Translations under genes and position numbers: made by a program | NCBI GenBank assembly: GCA_021613535.1 | Contig: CP075496.1 | Coordinates: 3,968,001 to 4,032,000 of the forward strand | Reading direction: 5' to 3' | DNA from: Adineta vaga | Lineage: Eukaryota; Rotifera | DNA: 64,000 nt | Notes under the pieces: model-generated | The model's input: the letters and a program-made list of their open reading frames with translations, nothing else | The model's database searches: none | What the model was told of the DNA's origin: nothing | Shown here: positions 1 to 13,179 of the stretch, piece by piece | How positions within the stretch are numbered: position 1 is the first letter of the stretch | Layout: every line of letters starts with the position of its first letter

Positions 1-698
1 CGAATGACATACTTTGACATTTGTAATAGACGTAATTAAACATGTATCGAGAGTTTTCTTTTGAACGTTTGCATGGAAAATATTGACAAATGTCTTACAA
101 TGATTTTGAAAAAAGTAAATAACAAAATTCACTCACAATAGTCTAATCAAGATGTTATTTGAAAGAAAGCTATAGTTTTAGAAACCTTACGTTTTGATTG
201 TTCGAAGGTTCTTTCTTGAAAGAACGACAATGGTAGATTACTATTATGAATGCATTCGAGTTCTCAATTCTATAAAATAGTATCTAAATATTTGATCGTG
301 GTAATTCTGTATTAATCTACATAAGATAAACGTATTTAGAAAGAATGATTATCATTACATCTATCATTAATTCTTGTTTAACTTCAATCAAGAATAATAT
401 ATAGGTTTGTTGTTTGACTCGAAGTTCTTTACGGTTGACTCATAGCGTCATCTGCTCGTACTCAAGTTTGACTGGTTCTTGATCTCAGTCAAATGAGATA
501 GATGTTTACATTGTAACTATTTTTTCATTCCTTAATTTGATTGATTGAATACTTTTCGAAGAAATATTGTCTTGTCACATAATATTAATCAGTCGAAGAC
601 ATATGACTGCTCTGGTTTTTGCTTCACTATAACTATTGATCTTCTCATACGTATGTTTATCATTAAAGATCACGACTGTTCTTGTAGATAATTCAATA
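1..698. other. Intergenic, no gene seen
   Basis: AT-rich sequence with short runs of open frame only. No exon with recognisable protein similarity was found on either strand. It forms the upstream region of the ADCK5-like gene. Confidence 0.5.
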
Positions 699-3356
699 AT
701 GAATTATCGTTTTCTTGCTTATCGACTGATAAATGTATATAGCAAAGATTTAGTATTAGTTAAGCAAAATTCACAATTATTTTCTCGTTATCTAACGAGA
801 ACAACAACTACACAAACGCAATTAACTACGCCAACACGTCAATGGGCAATTAAACGTTATGCGTTACTTATTGGACTACCGGTTACTACGTTTTTTTTCT
901 ATCGTTTATCAACAAAATATGAAACGCGACGAAAACATCGCATTGTATTAGAAAGTATTGGACGGGCTATTCGGTAAACGAAATTCAATTAAATCTTCAT
1001 CTACTCTATTTATTGATATTCTAGAGCTATTTCAGTAGGTCTTCGATCTGCTGTTGATCAAAAATTTAGTTTATTATTCAAACGTGAGGTAAAATATTCA
1101 TTGAATTCTTTATTAATTAGAGATAGTATTGGTTTTATACAAATGTTTTTCTTTCCCAGGGCACTGATGAATATATTACAGCACTTCAAGCAACTCGTCG
1201 TCGAAATGCTAAACGTTTTGCTAATCTATGTATTGATATAGGTGGTGTTTATATCAAAATTGGTCAAGCTTTTGTATGTATTTCTATATAAACGGAATGT
1301 TATTAAAAACTAATATTTACTATTTATTAACTTGTTTAGATTAATCTTCCTGAAGTGATTCCTCTAGAATATTATGAAGAATTACAAGTTCTTCAAGTGA
1401 GTCATCAACAATACTAGTCATCATTTGAAATATAATAACTTTTCGAACAGGAACGTGCACTTCGTCGAGAAAAAGGCGAAGTATGTTCATTCGTTTTTCA
1501 TGCCTATTTTCATGGAAAACTTTTCACTCAATTAGATTGATACTCTTTTCAAACGTTATTTCCGTGATACACCAGAAAATATTTATAACAATTTCAATCG
1601 TGAACCTATTGCAGCCGCATCATTAGCAGAAGTTTATGCAGCTGAAACTAAAGATGGTCAACCAGTTGCTATTAAAGTTCAATATTCCGATTTACGTGAA
1701 CGTTATGAAACTGATATAGCCACGGTAGATAGATAAACAAAATCTTTCTTGATATTTATTGATTTTTGTTTTATTTTTTTCGATGAGAATTTTGTTTCAT
1801 CTATTCGAATGGTTTAATCCTTCATGGACGATGGTAAGAGAATTAACTGATGAATATTTTTACGGGTTATTTCTCTTTTGTTTTTCTAGGCTTGGCTATT
1901 AGATGTAAGTTCAAAGAAAGCGAGAGAGAGATATGAATTTGAGAAAATATGAAATTTATTTCATTAGGAATTACATGATGATCTCACATTAGAATTAGGT
2001 AAATGAATATGTATATAGAGATGGATTGTGTATGAATAGTTTCTGATATTTAGATTTTTTACATGAAGCAAGAAATGCTGAACGATGTCGTGAACATCTG
2101 AAACATTTAGATTATATTCATGTACCTAAAGTTCATTGGAATTTAACGAAAAAAGTAATCGCTTTATTGAAAAACAAAATTTTCTTTTTCGTAATGAAAT
2201 TCTGTTTTGTTTCTGTATAGCGTATTTTAACTTACGAATTTATGTCCGGTATTACCATTGATAATGTTGATAAGTTAAAAGAACTGAATCTCTCTTTAAA
2301 AGATGTAAGTAATAGGATTATTTATATACATAAGGAAAACTTCATAGATCTATAAAAGATACTAATAGATTATACCATTTGTCAATAGTTTTCATCAGAA
2401 TAGAAGTTGCCTATTATTCGCTTTATTTATATACATATATCACATCTCAATGTCATCAACCCCTTGTCATCTACCATCCAATTGTATTTCATATTTCAGT
2501 GCGAAAAGCTTCTGTCAACTATTTGTCTAGTAGGATAGTTGTATTAAACTATCTTTGAAATTTTTATTTTAGTAAAATGATGTATCATTGATATATTTTT
2601 TTATGCAGATTGATGAAAAACTCATTCGAGTTTTTGCAGAACAAATTTTCCGTACTGGTTTTGTTCATGCTGATCCTCATCCTGGTAATGTTCATGTTCA
2701 AGTGAACACTAATTCAAAATCAAAAAATTCTCAACGAGCTCAAATTGTTCTTCTCGATCATGGTCTTTACGAAAGTTTATTAAGTGAAGAACGAAAAATT
2801 CTCTGTGATCTATGGATGGCATCGATAACCAATGATCATATACGAATGAAACAAACGGCAACAGCATTGGGTGCACCAGAAAAAGATTATGAATTGTTTT
2901 GTACATTAGTTACAATGAAACCCTTACCTGATACTGAACAATTTGTTATACCTTCGTATGCAAAAGATTGGGATCCATTACCACGTGAATTGCAAATGAT
3001 TGCATTAAAAAGTGGTAAATATCAAATGCCATCTGAAGATGAATATCAGAATGAATTGAGTGATGAACAACGTTCGGATATACGAAAACATTTCCGTAAA
3101 CTAATGGACAAAAAACGTACTGCATTACTTCGTATTCTCAAACAAATGCCCAAAACAATGTTTCTTTTATTAAGGTTTGCAGATCGAAAACAAGTGTCTT
3201 AATATTCATTTGTTTTGTTTTTTCTTTAGAAATTTGAATTCAGTAAGAAATACATTAAAAATTCATAATATTTCTGATGTGGATCGAACAACTATCATGA
3301 CTGAAGTTTGTCAACAAGCTTTAAAAGAATTTCAAACAAAAAAAAAGAAAGTTTAA
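699..3356 (+). CDS. adck5: ADCK5-like ABC1/UbiB atypical kinase (multi-exon)
   Basis: A member of the ABC1/ADCK/UbiB family, whose members act in or near mitochondria and include the coenzyme Q factor COQ8; the substrate of ADCK5 is not known. Spliced exons give the family motifs in order: KIGQAF (KxGQ motif), PIAAASLAEVYAA (Ala-rich loop replacing the usual glycine loop), VAIKVQY (ATP Lys), GFVHADPHPGNV (catalytic Asp/Asn) and IVLLDHGLYES (metal Asp). The C-terminal LKQMPKTMFLLLRNLNSVRN segment resembles ADCK5 more than ADCK1. The N terminus is basic and Ser/Thr-rich with a hydrophobic stretch (ALLIGLPVTTFFFY), which suggests mitochondrial targeting plus a membrane anchor. About a dozen exons with introns near 50 nt; the first intron reads 974-1024, and the largest exon runs from about 2609 to 3172. 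The ATG at 699 is chosen because the upstream in-frame ATG at 636 adds a segment with no similarity. The stop is 72 bp from the oppositely oriented next gene. Confidence 0.9.
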
Positions 3357-3427
3357 TTCGACTACAATCAAATACGAAAAAACATTCATGCATATTTTTC
3401 TTGCGCTTCTTTTTTTTATTATTAAAT

Positions 3428-4027
3428 CTATTTATCTATCGATGATTCATCGATAGCTTCAATATATTGAATATCATCCGTATTACATGTAAGAATAGCT
3501 GTTATTAACGAAACAGAAATAAATAATGTTGCACCACAATGAATTCCGTATGCCCATTGAAGATAATAGATTTGTTGATGATGACTAAGTGGAATAAATA
3601 TAATAACAAATGAATCGAGTAAGAAAACGATTAATAATAATAAAATTGTACATAGCCAAAAAAATCGTCGAAGTGAAAACGATTGTTTAATAAATGATAA
3701 AGTTGATGAAAGTATGGCAATTAAAGTAAAAATAAATGAAACAATCATTACTATCGCTGTAATTGGCATCCATAAAAGATGTGAACGATAATGAGATTGG
3801 CCAAACAAACATTTCACTGTAATTGAAGATATAAATGAATGTTTCCAATTGGGATGATTTTCACAACTAAATAATGGTCCATAATGACCGAATTTAGTTT
3901 GAATCCAAAATGATGTTAATAAAGCAATAAGAAGAAAGAGACAATGAAGAATCATGAGAAAGATAATTGCAACTTTAATTGGTGAAACAATATAGATACG
4001 TTCGAATTTAGCACGAGGAGCATACAT
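3428..4027 (-). CDS. Tetraspan membrane protein, claudin/PMP22-like
   Basis: Intronless, 199 aa. Four hydrophobic segments are visible (about residues 16-40, 85-110, 121-143 and 160-182), and both ends are polar. The first extracellular loop is long and contains W, a GPLFSC element and a second Cys further on. This loosely matches the W...GLW..C pattern of the claudin/PMP22/EMP superfamily. Such proteins act in junctions or as channel or receptor accessory subunits, but nothing here shows which. Identity is by architecture only; it could equally be an unrelated tetraspan. It lies tail-to-tail with the ADCK5-like gene, 72 bp apart. Confidence 0.7.
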   Translation of the reverse strand: MYAPRAKFERIYIVSPIKVAIIFLMILHCLFLLIALLTSFWIQTKFGHYGPLFSCENHPNWKHSFISSITVKCLFGQSHYRSHLLWMPITAIVMIVSFIFTLIAILSSTLSFIKQSFSLRRFFWLCTILLLLIVFLLDSFVIIFIPLSHHQQIYYLQWAYGIHCGATLFISVSLITAILTCNTDDIQYIEAIDESSIDK

Positions 4028-4992
4028 ATTTCCGTTTGTGTTTACTGTAGCTAAATGACTGACAAATGGGCGTCGGTTTTCTCTCTCTCTCTCTCTTCAA
4101 GCAGAATTGTTATGCATATACGATTGCAGAAATAAGCATCTATATTCTCTTTTGCCTTTTTATCCATTAGAAAAACAATGTTTTCTCTGGGCCTTTGGAT
4201 GAGAACAGAAGACGGCGAAGAAAAAAAGAAGAAAGAAAAGTATACACAATATCCATCTTATATCTATCCAATGCTTATTTTGCACAATCTAGCGAACACA
4301 GTTGATGGAAACAGATTCTTCTGCTCATGTAGAGATATGGACAATTCGAGGACGCTTGATATTTAACCAAGGACACTTTGGATGAAAGAAGAGATTCAAA
4401 TATTGATTATATAAGTTATATAACAGGTGTATTTCAATTAATATGATTAGGATTTTTGTTATCGAATTCGATAATAGAATTTGTCTAATAAATAGATAAA
4501 TATGTAAAGATTACTCAATTTATGAATATTATATTAGCAATATGAAACATTTGCAGCTTTCAAGGTTAATAGAAATAGGTTGAGAGAAACAGTACATGAA
4601 GATTTTAATGCATCATTTCTATTTCGTTTCCCTTGTTGTCTTTGAGAATATTTAACTAAATGGGCAAAAAACGTAAGACAAATTGGAGTTGACAAAAAGA
4701 TACACAATGAAAGGAGAGAGAGAGAAAGAGAGATATTATTAAATAGATAAGAATCTACATCGAACATCTTTTTCTAAATAAAATACAAGCCGTTTCAAAG
4801 AGTGAAGAGAAAAATCTTACTAGTTATTTAGTATCGCAGTTAAAAGAGATAATACGAGCAAACAAACACCCTTTTCTTCTTCATCTTATCAGCAAAACTT
4901 GTCTCATTGAAGCTATTATTATTGTTAAAACATTTGTTGATGCACTTATTTTGATTTAACAAAAGAAACATACATCCACGAAAAAGAAGAAA
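4028..4992. other. Intergenic with CT microsatellite
   Basis: A (CT)n run lies near 4080-4097 and a GA-rich run near 4711-4735. The open frames (for example 4178-4366 + and 4534-4767 -) are low in complexity and show no similarity to known proteins. The region holds the upstream parts of the tetraspan gene and of the LolA-like gene, which are divergent. Confidence 0.5.
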
Positions 4993-7077
4993 ATGTTTCG
5001 TATACCAGTATACTTCTTAGGTATTCTTTTCGTTTTTATTCATACAAATAATGCTCAAGTTGATCCGGGCCTATGTCCTGATGGTCCCACTTCACCAGTT
5101 CCAGATCCAAAATGGCGAACTGTTCCAAGTCGATTTGAAGTTGTTACAGAGTTAATAACAGATAAAACCATCACTGATATATCGCAAGCATTCTCAACAA
5201 CTCGAGATTCAATTGTGATGGATGCTGCTAATAGTAACTTTCATATTCAATATCAGTGATCTTGAATTTAATTTTTGTTTTTTATTTCTTAGATCAATAT
5301 CGATTCTATTATAATTTTGCTACAAATGAATCTTTTGAAGTACTCAATAGTGGAGGTGCTAATAATATGTTATTCTGTCTTAGACAAGTTATTGGAAATA
5401 ATGCGGAAACAAGTGTTATTCTACCAAAAACACTCTTTGTCAAACCATCTGTTCTTCTTGGTTTTGATCAACGTAATCAACGCAATACAAATTGGGGTGT
5501 TCGTTATCAAGGTGATGATATTTTACGTGAAATTCCAACAAATGTATTTCGTTCATGTTTTTATCTATATGATATTCGAGCAACAGTTCTTGTTACTTAT
5601 CATATGTCCAATCCAGACAAGTTTCAAGCTTATTTACCAGCTAATGAAAGTATTGTCTTGCAAATGAATGTCACCGTTAAAAATCAAACTAGTCAAGATA
5701 GTTATACATACAATGTTTTTCGTTATTCAACTAATCCAAGTCGACGAGAAGAACGACAAGCATTGGAAACACCCACTGGTCTCTATTGTCCAAATCGTAT
5801 ATCGACAATGCCGATACCATCAGATATTCCTGAACGTGTCAGTTCAAATACAGAATTATTTGTCCCACTAGGTAATACTAGTTCAATCATCAGCACGCAT
5901 AGTTTATTCGATACCGAATTTCAATTTGTACGTTTTGATGTTTGGCTTCCGGATCCAATGGGCAGTCCATTCTGGTTACATTTTACAGAAATTCATGATT
6001 ATGCTGTTGGTCTCACTTATCGTTATGATAATCGTCGACATCAATGCGCTGTCAGTAATATTAGTAGTAATTTGAATGATGCTGTATCTGTTGATGGTAA
6101 CCCAAGTCTTTTGCAGATGGGCAGTCCGCAACACTTATTTCTTATGGATGATGTTGATTATCAATATTCAGGAGAAAAACCATGTCGAGATCGTGTTTGG
6201 TGTCATGTATGGATAGGTGAGAAGAGTATGCCAGGTAATGTTGTTCAACATCGGGAATGGTATTGGTCATCAAGTATCAATGGTGAACCTGTTGTTCAAT
6301 CTTCACCAATGAAATTAATTTTAAAACAATACACCAATGGTGTTCTTAATGGTTCATATGAAATGAGTAGGATAGAACAAAATTAATAACTTAAGAAAGA
6401 TTGCTATAATTCTTTATCTTTTCTATTTAAAGATGTTTTTAATTTCCGTCGTCGACCATTTACTGTCTTTGAACTTGATTTTACTTTAGCTGAATGTTAT
6501 CGAGCATTAGGTCCAGAAGGTAAACTATATTCAACTATCATTCCATTGATACATTTCTTTTCTTGTCGTAGAAAATTACAATCTTGGTGTACTTTCATTC
6601 CGTATCATCAATGACAAACAATATCCTGTCTATCAAAACTTAAATTATTTACGTTTTCACATTTGGGAAACTTTAGTTTTTACTATGTTCGTACGACCAA
6701 CACGTATTTCACATATGATTGTTGATCAAGATGATGAGAGCAAGGATATCATAGTTACATTCACTTTACTTGATGCACCACCTGTCACAGGACCTGTTGA
6801 AGATCCACTTAAAGAATCATCATTAGATACAGTTATCAATCGTTTGAGTAACATCATCGATTCTAATGGTTTAGCATTCCGTGCTCGATATGGTTCTAAA
6901 CAAGTTACTCTTCGAGCACGTGGAGGTTCACTCAATGTTCCTCATACAAGTACAAAAACGAACTGGAAGACTTCAGGTCCAAAAATCACCGGACTTTGGC
7001 TTGGTTTAATTCTTGTTGGTTTAGTAATTGGTGGTGTTGGTGGTTTTATCGTTTTTGCAAAACTTGCAAACAAATAA
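4993..7077 (+). CDS. LolA-like domain, type I membrane protein
   Basis: A secreted or cell-surface protein of unknown function, similar in pattern to the invertebrate LolA-like extracellular proteins. A signal peptide spans about residues 1-21 (MFRIPVYFLGILFVFIHTNN). It is followed by WRTVPSRFEVVTELITDK, which resembles the start of LolA-like domains. Next comes a long cysteine-containing ectodomain with several N-glycosylation sequons. Near the C terminus is one membrane segment (GLWLGLILVGLVIGGVGGFI) and a very short cytoplasmic tail. Exon 1 is 4993-5233; the first intron, 5234-5292 (59 nt), is the only splice that keeps phase, since the open frame runs on to a TGA otherwise. Two more short introns lie near 6367-6432 and 6520-6571. 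Domain assignment is from memory of the family pattern; the membrane topology is more secure. Confidence 0.75.
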
Positions 7078-10000
7078 AATGAACAATCAAATCAAACAAC
7101 AACAATCGTATAGAAACTAGTTCTTCTTTTTCAACTATATTTTATATTTCTTCGTATTCCACGTGTGTCTGTATGCGTATTTGCTCTTTTTTTTCTCTTC
7201 ACCATTATTTATAATAAACAACAATAGAAGAATGTTTTATAAAAAGAATAATTATACTAATGATTAAAAGTAAGATGAAGTTACTTCAGAGGAAAGTTTA
7301 AATAAACAAAGATGAAGATAACGTCTCTTCTTCTTCTTCTTCTTATCATGTGCGTTCTATAAGAACGATTATTTGAGTAAAAACAAAGATGTTTTGTCAT
7401 ATAAAGATAAGAAAACTAACAAAAGAAAAGTTGTAAATAAACTTTTCTAAATCTTCTATTTTTATTTTATTTCGTTTCGTTAAAAAACGTTTTTATTACA
7501 ATATGTTTTCATTAGCATTGAAATAAAATAAATCGATCAAAATCCGGTGATTTTTCTATTGATAATTGATTATGAATTGTTTCTGCGTTGTTTAATTAGT
7601 TCCATTTATCAAAAATGTTTAGATTCATTATTTTTCATCAACATCTTTTACGATTAATTTATACATTTACTTCTCGTTTTTTAAGAAATCAGAAAGAATC
7701 TTCCGATCTGTTGTTTTTAAATTAGTAAACGAGAAATATATATATATATATTGAGAGAGAGAAAGAGAAAATCTGTTCATGTCGACCGGAAGTAAATATA
7801 CACAGGTTGAGTAAGAGTAGGTGTTCAACTATCGATGAACTTAGTTTCTTTTTCTATTGACATTTGTTTTTAGAAAAAATTCAGGCGCCTAATAGCATTA
7901 ACTTTACATGGTTTTTATCGATTAATAAGTTTATTTTCTTACCCCATTGTTATTTAGTTTTATATCTCTTCCTCCTTCGCTGTCTCTCTCTCTCTCTCTC
8001 GTTCTCTTTTGATAATTAGACAAAACATTATTTATCAGTATAAAAAAAGAAAACAAAAATCTCCTGTTGTGTACGTCTTAGGTATTGTCTGTCATACCGA
8101 TAAGACTAATCTAAATAATCTATATATGAATGATTTTCATTAATCGATTGTTTATTTTCTTTGCGTCGTTTATCCAAGCCAACGCGTATAAAGATTGCTT
8201 TATCGAACGAGTAATATATCATTGAGGTATGTATAAAAGAAAATGATCGATAATCTTGAAACACAGCATGATTCAAATCATCGTTAGGTTGTCTTCGAAC
8301 TGTCTGTTTTAATTTCATATTGATATATTCCGAAGAGTTTCTCAGCTTGTCGTCTTGCTATTAAGATTTATTATGATGAATAGATAAGAAAAAGAAAAAG
8401 AGTCGAAGAGTATTTTTCATCTCTCTTCTCGAACCTCTAATTAGTTCAATGAAACAATAGTAAATCCGAGTAGGAAATATTATCACATAAAACCTTTAGA
8501 TCTGATATTTTGTTTTGATTATCATATACATATATCATGAAGAAACACATTATGATGATTATACAATATAATTATTCTTCTCTCCTTTTGTTTATTATTG
8601 ATAGATCGTTGTGATCAAGGCTATTGAATATTAAATCTCGATATACTTGAAAATAAAATGACTTGATAGATCTTTTTTTTTCTTTCGTTTTCGTATCTGA
8701 AATGATTTATTAATCAAATTGACATGCGATTAATTAATATCTAACGATTTCTTTTCGTATTTATCAATAGAGCATCATAATCATAACGTTTATTGTTTTG
8801 TGACATCTGATGTATTTTCACGTCACACTATCAAATATTTACCTTCGAACCAAGGAAATCGATCTATTCTACACACATTGAAAGCAAAAGTCGATTTAAC
8901 GTAAAAACTAAAAGCATGTTACTTATTAAATATGTTTAAAATTATCGACAAGTATATCCATTGACGATAGTTGAAAGAGAACTCATTTAATGTAGACAAT
9001 AGGGATGTGTACTCACGAAAATTTTCTTAGAGAACTCATTGAAAAATAGACTTGTTGAGCAGGCAAATATATATATATATAAAGAGAGAAAAAACTATCA
9101 CTTTCATTGAATCAATATGAAAAATAGATAAAGAGAAAAAAGTATTTCCGTCATCAAGTCACGCAGATCAAACATCATCGTCTAAAATAGAGTCTGTTCA
9201 AACGATGACATTCACGAGAGTATTACTGTTTCTCTGATCGTCTTCTTCTTTTCATTTAGATTCTTTCTTCTCTCTCTCTCTCTTGTTCTAATGTCTAAAG
9301 TAGAGGTTGCCCCGTTGCTTGCTACCAATAACGGAATAGATCGAATCAATAGGTAGAAGCTGATAGTTTCAAAGAACAAAAAGCAAAATGATTTTTTTGT
9401 CGTTATATCGGTGAGTTTATCTGATAGAAAGATATTTATCTGTTATTATACATACGACTGAAGAACAAAACGACAATATTTGTTCCGATATTGTTTGATA
9501 ATTGTCTTGTGTGTCGAATCACACTATTTTTGTCGACATTCATTTACAGATGGGGTGCCGATTGGTTAGTAAACAGACATCGACAATATGCATCTACAAA
9601 TCGTTCTATTTCAACACCTTTTTTTTCCTCTCTTTCCTATATAAACTAATAATGAGACGAAGATCGAGAAATTGTGATTAACTATAAATAGACTAAAAAT
9701 CTTAAGTATTTTTTTTTATTGTACGTTACAATATGGAAACGGAATTCAATGGTTAAAATAACATTAGAGAGAATTACTTCGATATAGTTCGAGACGTAAG
9801 AATGGAATATAACACACTAGTTTTTCATCAGCACATCTATATTTTTCTTAAAGACGTTCTATATGCATACGTATTCATATAAAAAGGTTAGTGACGGGAG
9901 AATTCTTAAGTAAACATTGCCGAAAGGAAAATAATTACCCCCAAATCTTTTGCCTATCTAAAAGAGAAAGAGAGAAGACGAGAGTTTCCCGTTTCTCGCT

Positions 10001-10839
10001 CTCTCTCTCTCTCATTCTTTTTCTCTAGTACTCTCGACCATACACTAGGCATTTGAAAGTGATGGTTTATTGGACAACATAGATAAATTGTCTTTGTCTA
10101 CATATGAAATGCAAGTAAGCAAATGTAAATAATTAGATTTTTTTTCTCTTATGTTTCATACACCTGAATAAAATACATTCATCCTGTTATTTGTGTCTGT
10201 TTTCATTGAAATGTATTATTATCCATATGTTTTGATAACAAACAAACAAGAAAACATCGCACAAGTGATCTAGTTCAATGACAACAAAAAAAAGAAAGAA
10301 AGAAATCTTCTTCTTCTTCGTCTTCTTTATCTTTCGCTACACTAGAACATCAATTGATCTGATCGATTCTGATAGAGTTCGAAAAAGAAAATCTTTATCC
10401 AATAAAAAAGAAAACATATGCCTGAATTTGATTATATTAGTTAATTCATCTAAATGCAAATTTTTTCTTGTCGCTCGAATAGTTTTCCTATGTATCGTTT
10501 GTCTGAATTTTGATCGTATCATAAAGGTTTGTATCGTATGACTAGGTAAATGTACAGAATTGTCAATTCGTTTTGAAAAATCAAATACATAAGAAATTTG
10601 AAAAGAAAAAAAAAACAAATCGAATTCTCTGTTTAAAATATGAATTAATCCCTAATGAAATTTAATGTCGATAGATTTATCAAAAAAAAACCGTCCGGAA
10701 ATTCGATACTAGGAAAACATAGTCTCATGAGAATGATTGATTTCACTAAATAGAAAAGAATCATCACATACGCAGATATATAGACATATATATGTTTTTT
10801 GTCTTTATTTATTTTTAGTTATCATAGTTTCTTTCTAAT
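7078..10839. other. 3.8 kb gene-poor region upstream of the muscarinic receptor
   Basis: The longest stretch in the window without a supported gene. It contains simple repeats: (TTC)n near 7322-7342, (TA)n followed by GA-rich sequence near 7738-7770, (CT)n near 7980-8001, (AT)n near 9068-9081, and (CT)n near 9269-9284 and 9998-10014. Open frames such as 8106-8318 (-), 10278-10541 (+) and 10337-10618 (-) are AT-driven and show no similarity. As nearly all other intergenic gaps are under 1 kb, this may hold distal regulatory sequence for the receptor, but no site is identifiable. Confidence 0.5.
7980..8001. repeat. (CT)n microsatellite
   Basis: A run of CT dinucleotides in the gene-poor region. 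Similar runs lie near 4080-4097, 9269-9284 and 9998-10014. Confidence 0.8.
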
Positions 10840-13082
10840 ATGACTGACAACAACGTATGTTTATTATCTGGTAATTGTACAAGTCTGACCATGCTAACAT
10901 CATCAGCTGCATTGTATAAAACAATATTGATTATCATTGGCGGAATGATCTTAAGTTTATTAACAACTGTCGGTAATCTTCTCGTATTAATATCATTTCG
11001 TATTAATAAACAATTACGTACAGTAACGAATTATTTTCTTCTTTCACTTGCTATTGCTGATTTCACAATTGGATCATTTTCTATGCCAATATTTTTCACT
11101 TTTTTCGGCAAAGATCGATGGCCATTTGGTTCATTTTTATGTGATGTATGGCTTAGTGTTGATTATACAATGTCAAATGCATCTGTAGCTAATCTTTTAT
11201 TGATATGTTTCGATCGATATCTTTCTATTACTCGACCATTAACATATCGAGCAAAACGTACACCTAAACGTGCATCAATTATGATCGGTTGTGCTTGGAT
11301 TATTTCATGCTTAATTTGGACACCGGTAAATTTCTAAAGAACATAAATAAAAAAATTCTTTTGTTCCTTGTAGTGGATATGGGCATGGCCTCTGATTGAT
11401 AAACGAGTACCAGCAGGTGAATGTCGATTACCATTTGCTTCGAAGGCGACAGGTAATATGAAACAAAGAATTAACAGAATGAAAATCTCTTTTCATATTT
11501 AGTGGCTATTCCAACAGCGATTGCAGCATTCTATTTACCAGTTACATTAATGTGTTTACTCTATTTTCGTATTTATCGTGAAACAGTGAAACGTCGAAAA
11601 GAATTACATCTTTTACAAGCTCAACATCATACATCATTTTCTCAAGGAACAACGACAAATACGACATCCAATGGTCGTATAACAAAAAATTTAAGTACAA
11701 CAGGTACGACACTTGTTATGGATCAAGATGAAAGTATTTCAACTGATTCGAATCGTTCACGTGGAAGAATTATTTCATTGCGTACTTGTTCTATAAATCG
11801 CTTCTTTTCAATAAGTAAGAAATCCAGAAAATCTCACTATCCATTTATCTGTGATTGTTGCTGTAGAAGGTAACAGAATTCCTTTTATTTTGATTTTGCT
11901 CATCTTTTCTTATATTTAAGGCATTCTAATCGAACAAAATCGAATTCCAATCGTGTTGATAACGATGATGACGAAAGTTCAACGGAAATCCGTTCTGTAC
12001 TTGCTTCAAATAATGATCGAAATCATCTAGACACAATTTCGATATCAAATCCTGGTAAACTTTCTCTTGCTCATGCACGAACAAATACAATTCTTGATAC
12101 AACTGATACAAGTAAATGTAGTCTTTATGCTGATCCATGGATTCGTCGTTGTGATCAACCATCACCTATTGATTTTATCATAAAACAAAATCAAAAGCAA
12201 CGACAAAAATCTATTCAATATGAAACTCGTCTTTATTATCATTCATTATCATCGACATCTGATGAACAACTTTCTCAACAACAACAGCAACGTCAACCAT
12301 TATTAACAAATATTGATAAAGACATTGAATATGTCGAATCAAGATTACGTGGTCAAACAACAGTTTCATTACCACCATCTCATTATTCACGTGAATCTCC
12401 AACTTGGTTACGACTTCCTCATCAAAACTATATCAATATTTTATCAACTTCATCAGATGATCAACAGCAACAACAACAGCAATCAAACATTTCTATTCAA
12501 CAAACGTACCCGAATACATCACAATGTAATGAAACAACTGTATCATCAATCAAACCAAATTCATCAAAACCTTCAACAACTCTATCGACAAGTACCAATG
12601 GAAGTGTCAAAACTGTTAAAAGTCGAATAGAAAAAATGAAAGATCAAAAAGCAGCAAAAACTCTAAGGTATATTTTTTATTTTCTTCTTTCATTAATAAA
12701 ACGAATTATGAATCATTTTAGTGCTATCCTAATTGCTTTCATTGTTACATGGCTACCCTATAATACAAATATAATCATCTCAACAATAAAACCAGATGCG
12801 TTTACTCATGGTTTTCCAATGTATTGGGAACGTTTTGGTTATATGTTTTGTTACATAAACTCAACAATTAAGTAAACGTTTTCAATAAAAATAAATCTCC
12901 AATCTTTTTATTGAATATTTTAATGTTTTAGTCCAATGCTCTATGCTTTATGTAATGGTACATTTCGCCGAACATTTGCTCGTATTCTTCGTTGTCAATG
13001 TCATCGACGTCATACACCAACACATGTACAAAAAGCTTATCGTTTTCAAGTAAAACAAAGTTTAACAACGAATCATGTTTAA
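10840..13082 (+). CDS. Muscarinic acetylcholine receptor (class A GPCR)
   Basis: A G-protein-coupled receptor for acetylcholine, at the plasma membrane. Exon 1 (10840-11325) holds TM1-TM4 with GNLLVL in TM1, LAIADF in TM2, the ligand Asp in TM3 within [17 protein letters not shown], and FDRY at the TM3 end. Exon 2 (from 11374) gives the second extracellular loop with its Cys. Exon 3 gives TM5 ([18 protein letters not shown]) and the start of the third cytoplasmic loop. Exon 4 (about 11921-12667) is almost entirely that loop, about 350 residues in total and rich in Ser, Asn and poly-Gln. Then [20 protein letters not shown] (TM6) and [19 protein letters not shown] (TM7) follow. The TWLPYN and CYINSTINP elements are characteristic of muscarinic receptors. 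The tail is short, basic and cysteine-bearing. Subtype (odd or even, invertebrate type) cannot be told by eye. Confidence 0.93.
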
Positions 13083-13179
13083 AGAAATTTTTTCTATATA
13101 AAAATTGTTATTTTGTTTTGTTCATGTAAATATTCTTAATCAATTGGTCTGAGACCAAAACATTTTTTTCCTTTTATTT

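Noticed and set aside
2588-2608. Apparent ATG start for the ABC1 kinase exon
   Set aside because: An acceptor (TTTTTTATGCAG) ends at 2608; the sequence before it is intron, and earlier exons give the N-terminal half of the kinase.
5317-5871. Extra plus-strand frames inside the LolA-like gene
   Set aside because: They are +1 frame shadows of the real coding exon 5293-6366.
7078-10839. Possible tRNA or small RNA in the gene-poor region
   Set aside because: No A/B-box pair or cloverleaf was found by eye; a tRNAscan run would be decisive.
11926-12402. Two minus-strand frames rich in Asp, Tyr and Val
   Set aside because: They are antisense to the third cytoplasmic loop exon of the muscarinic receptor.
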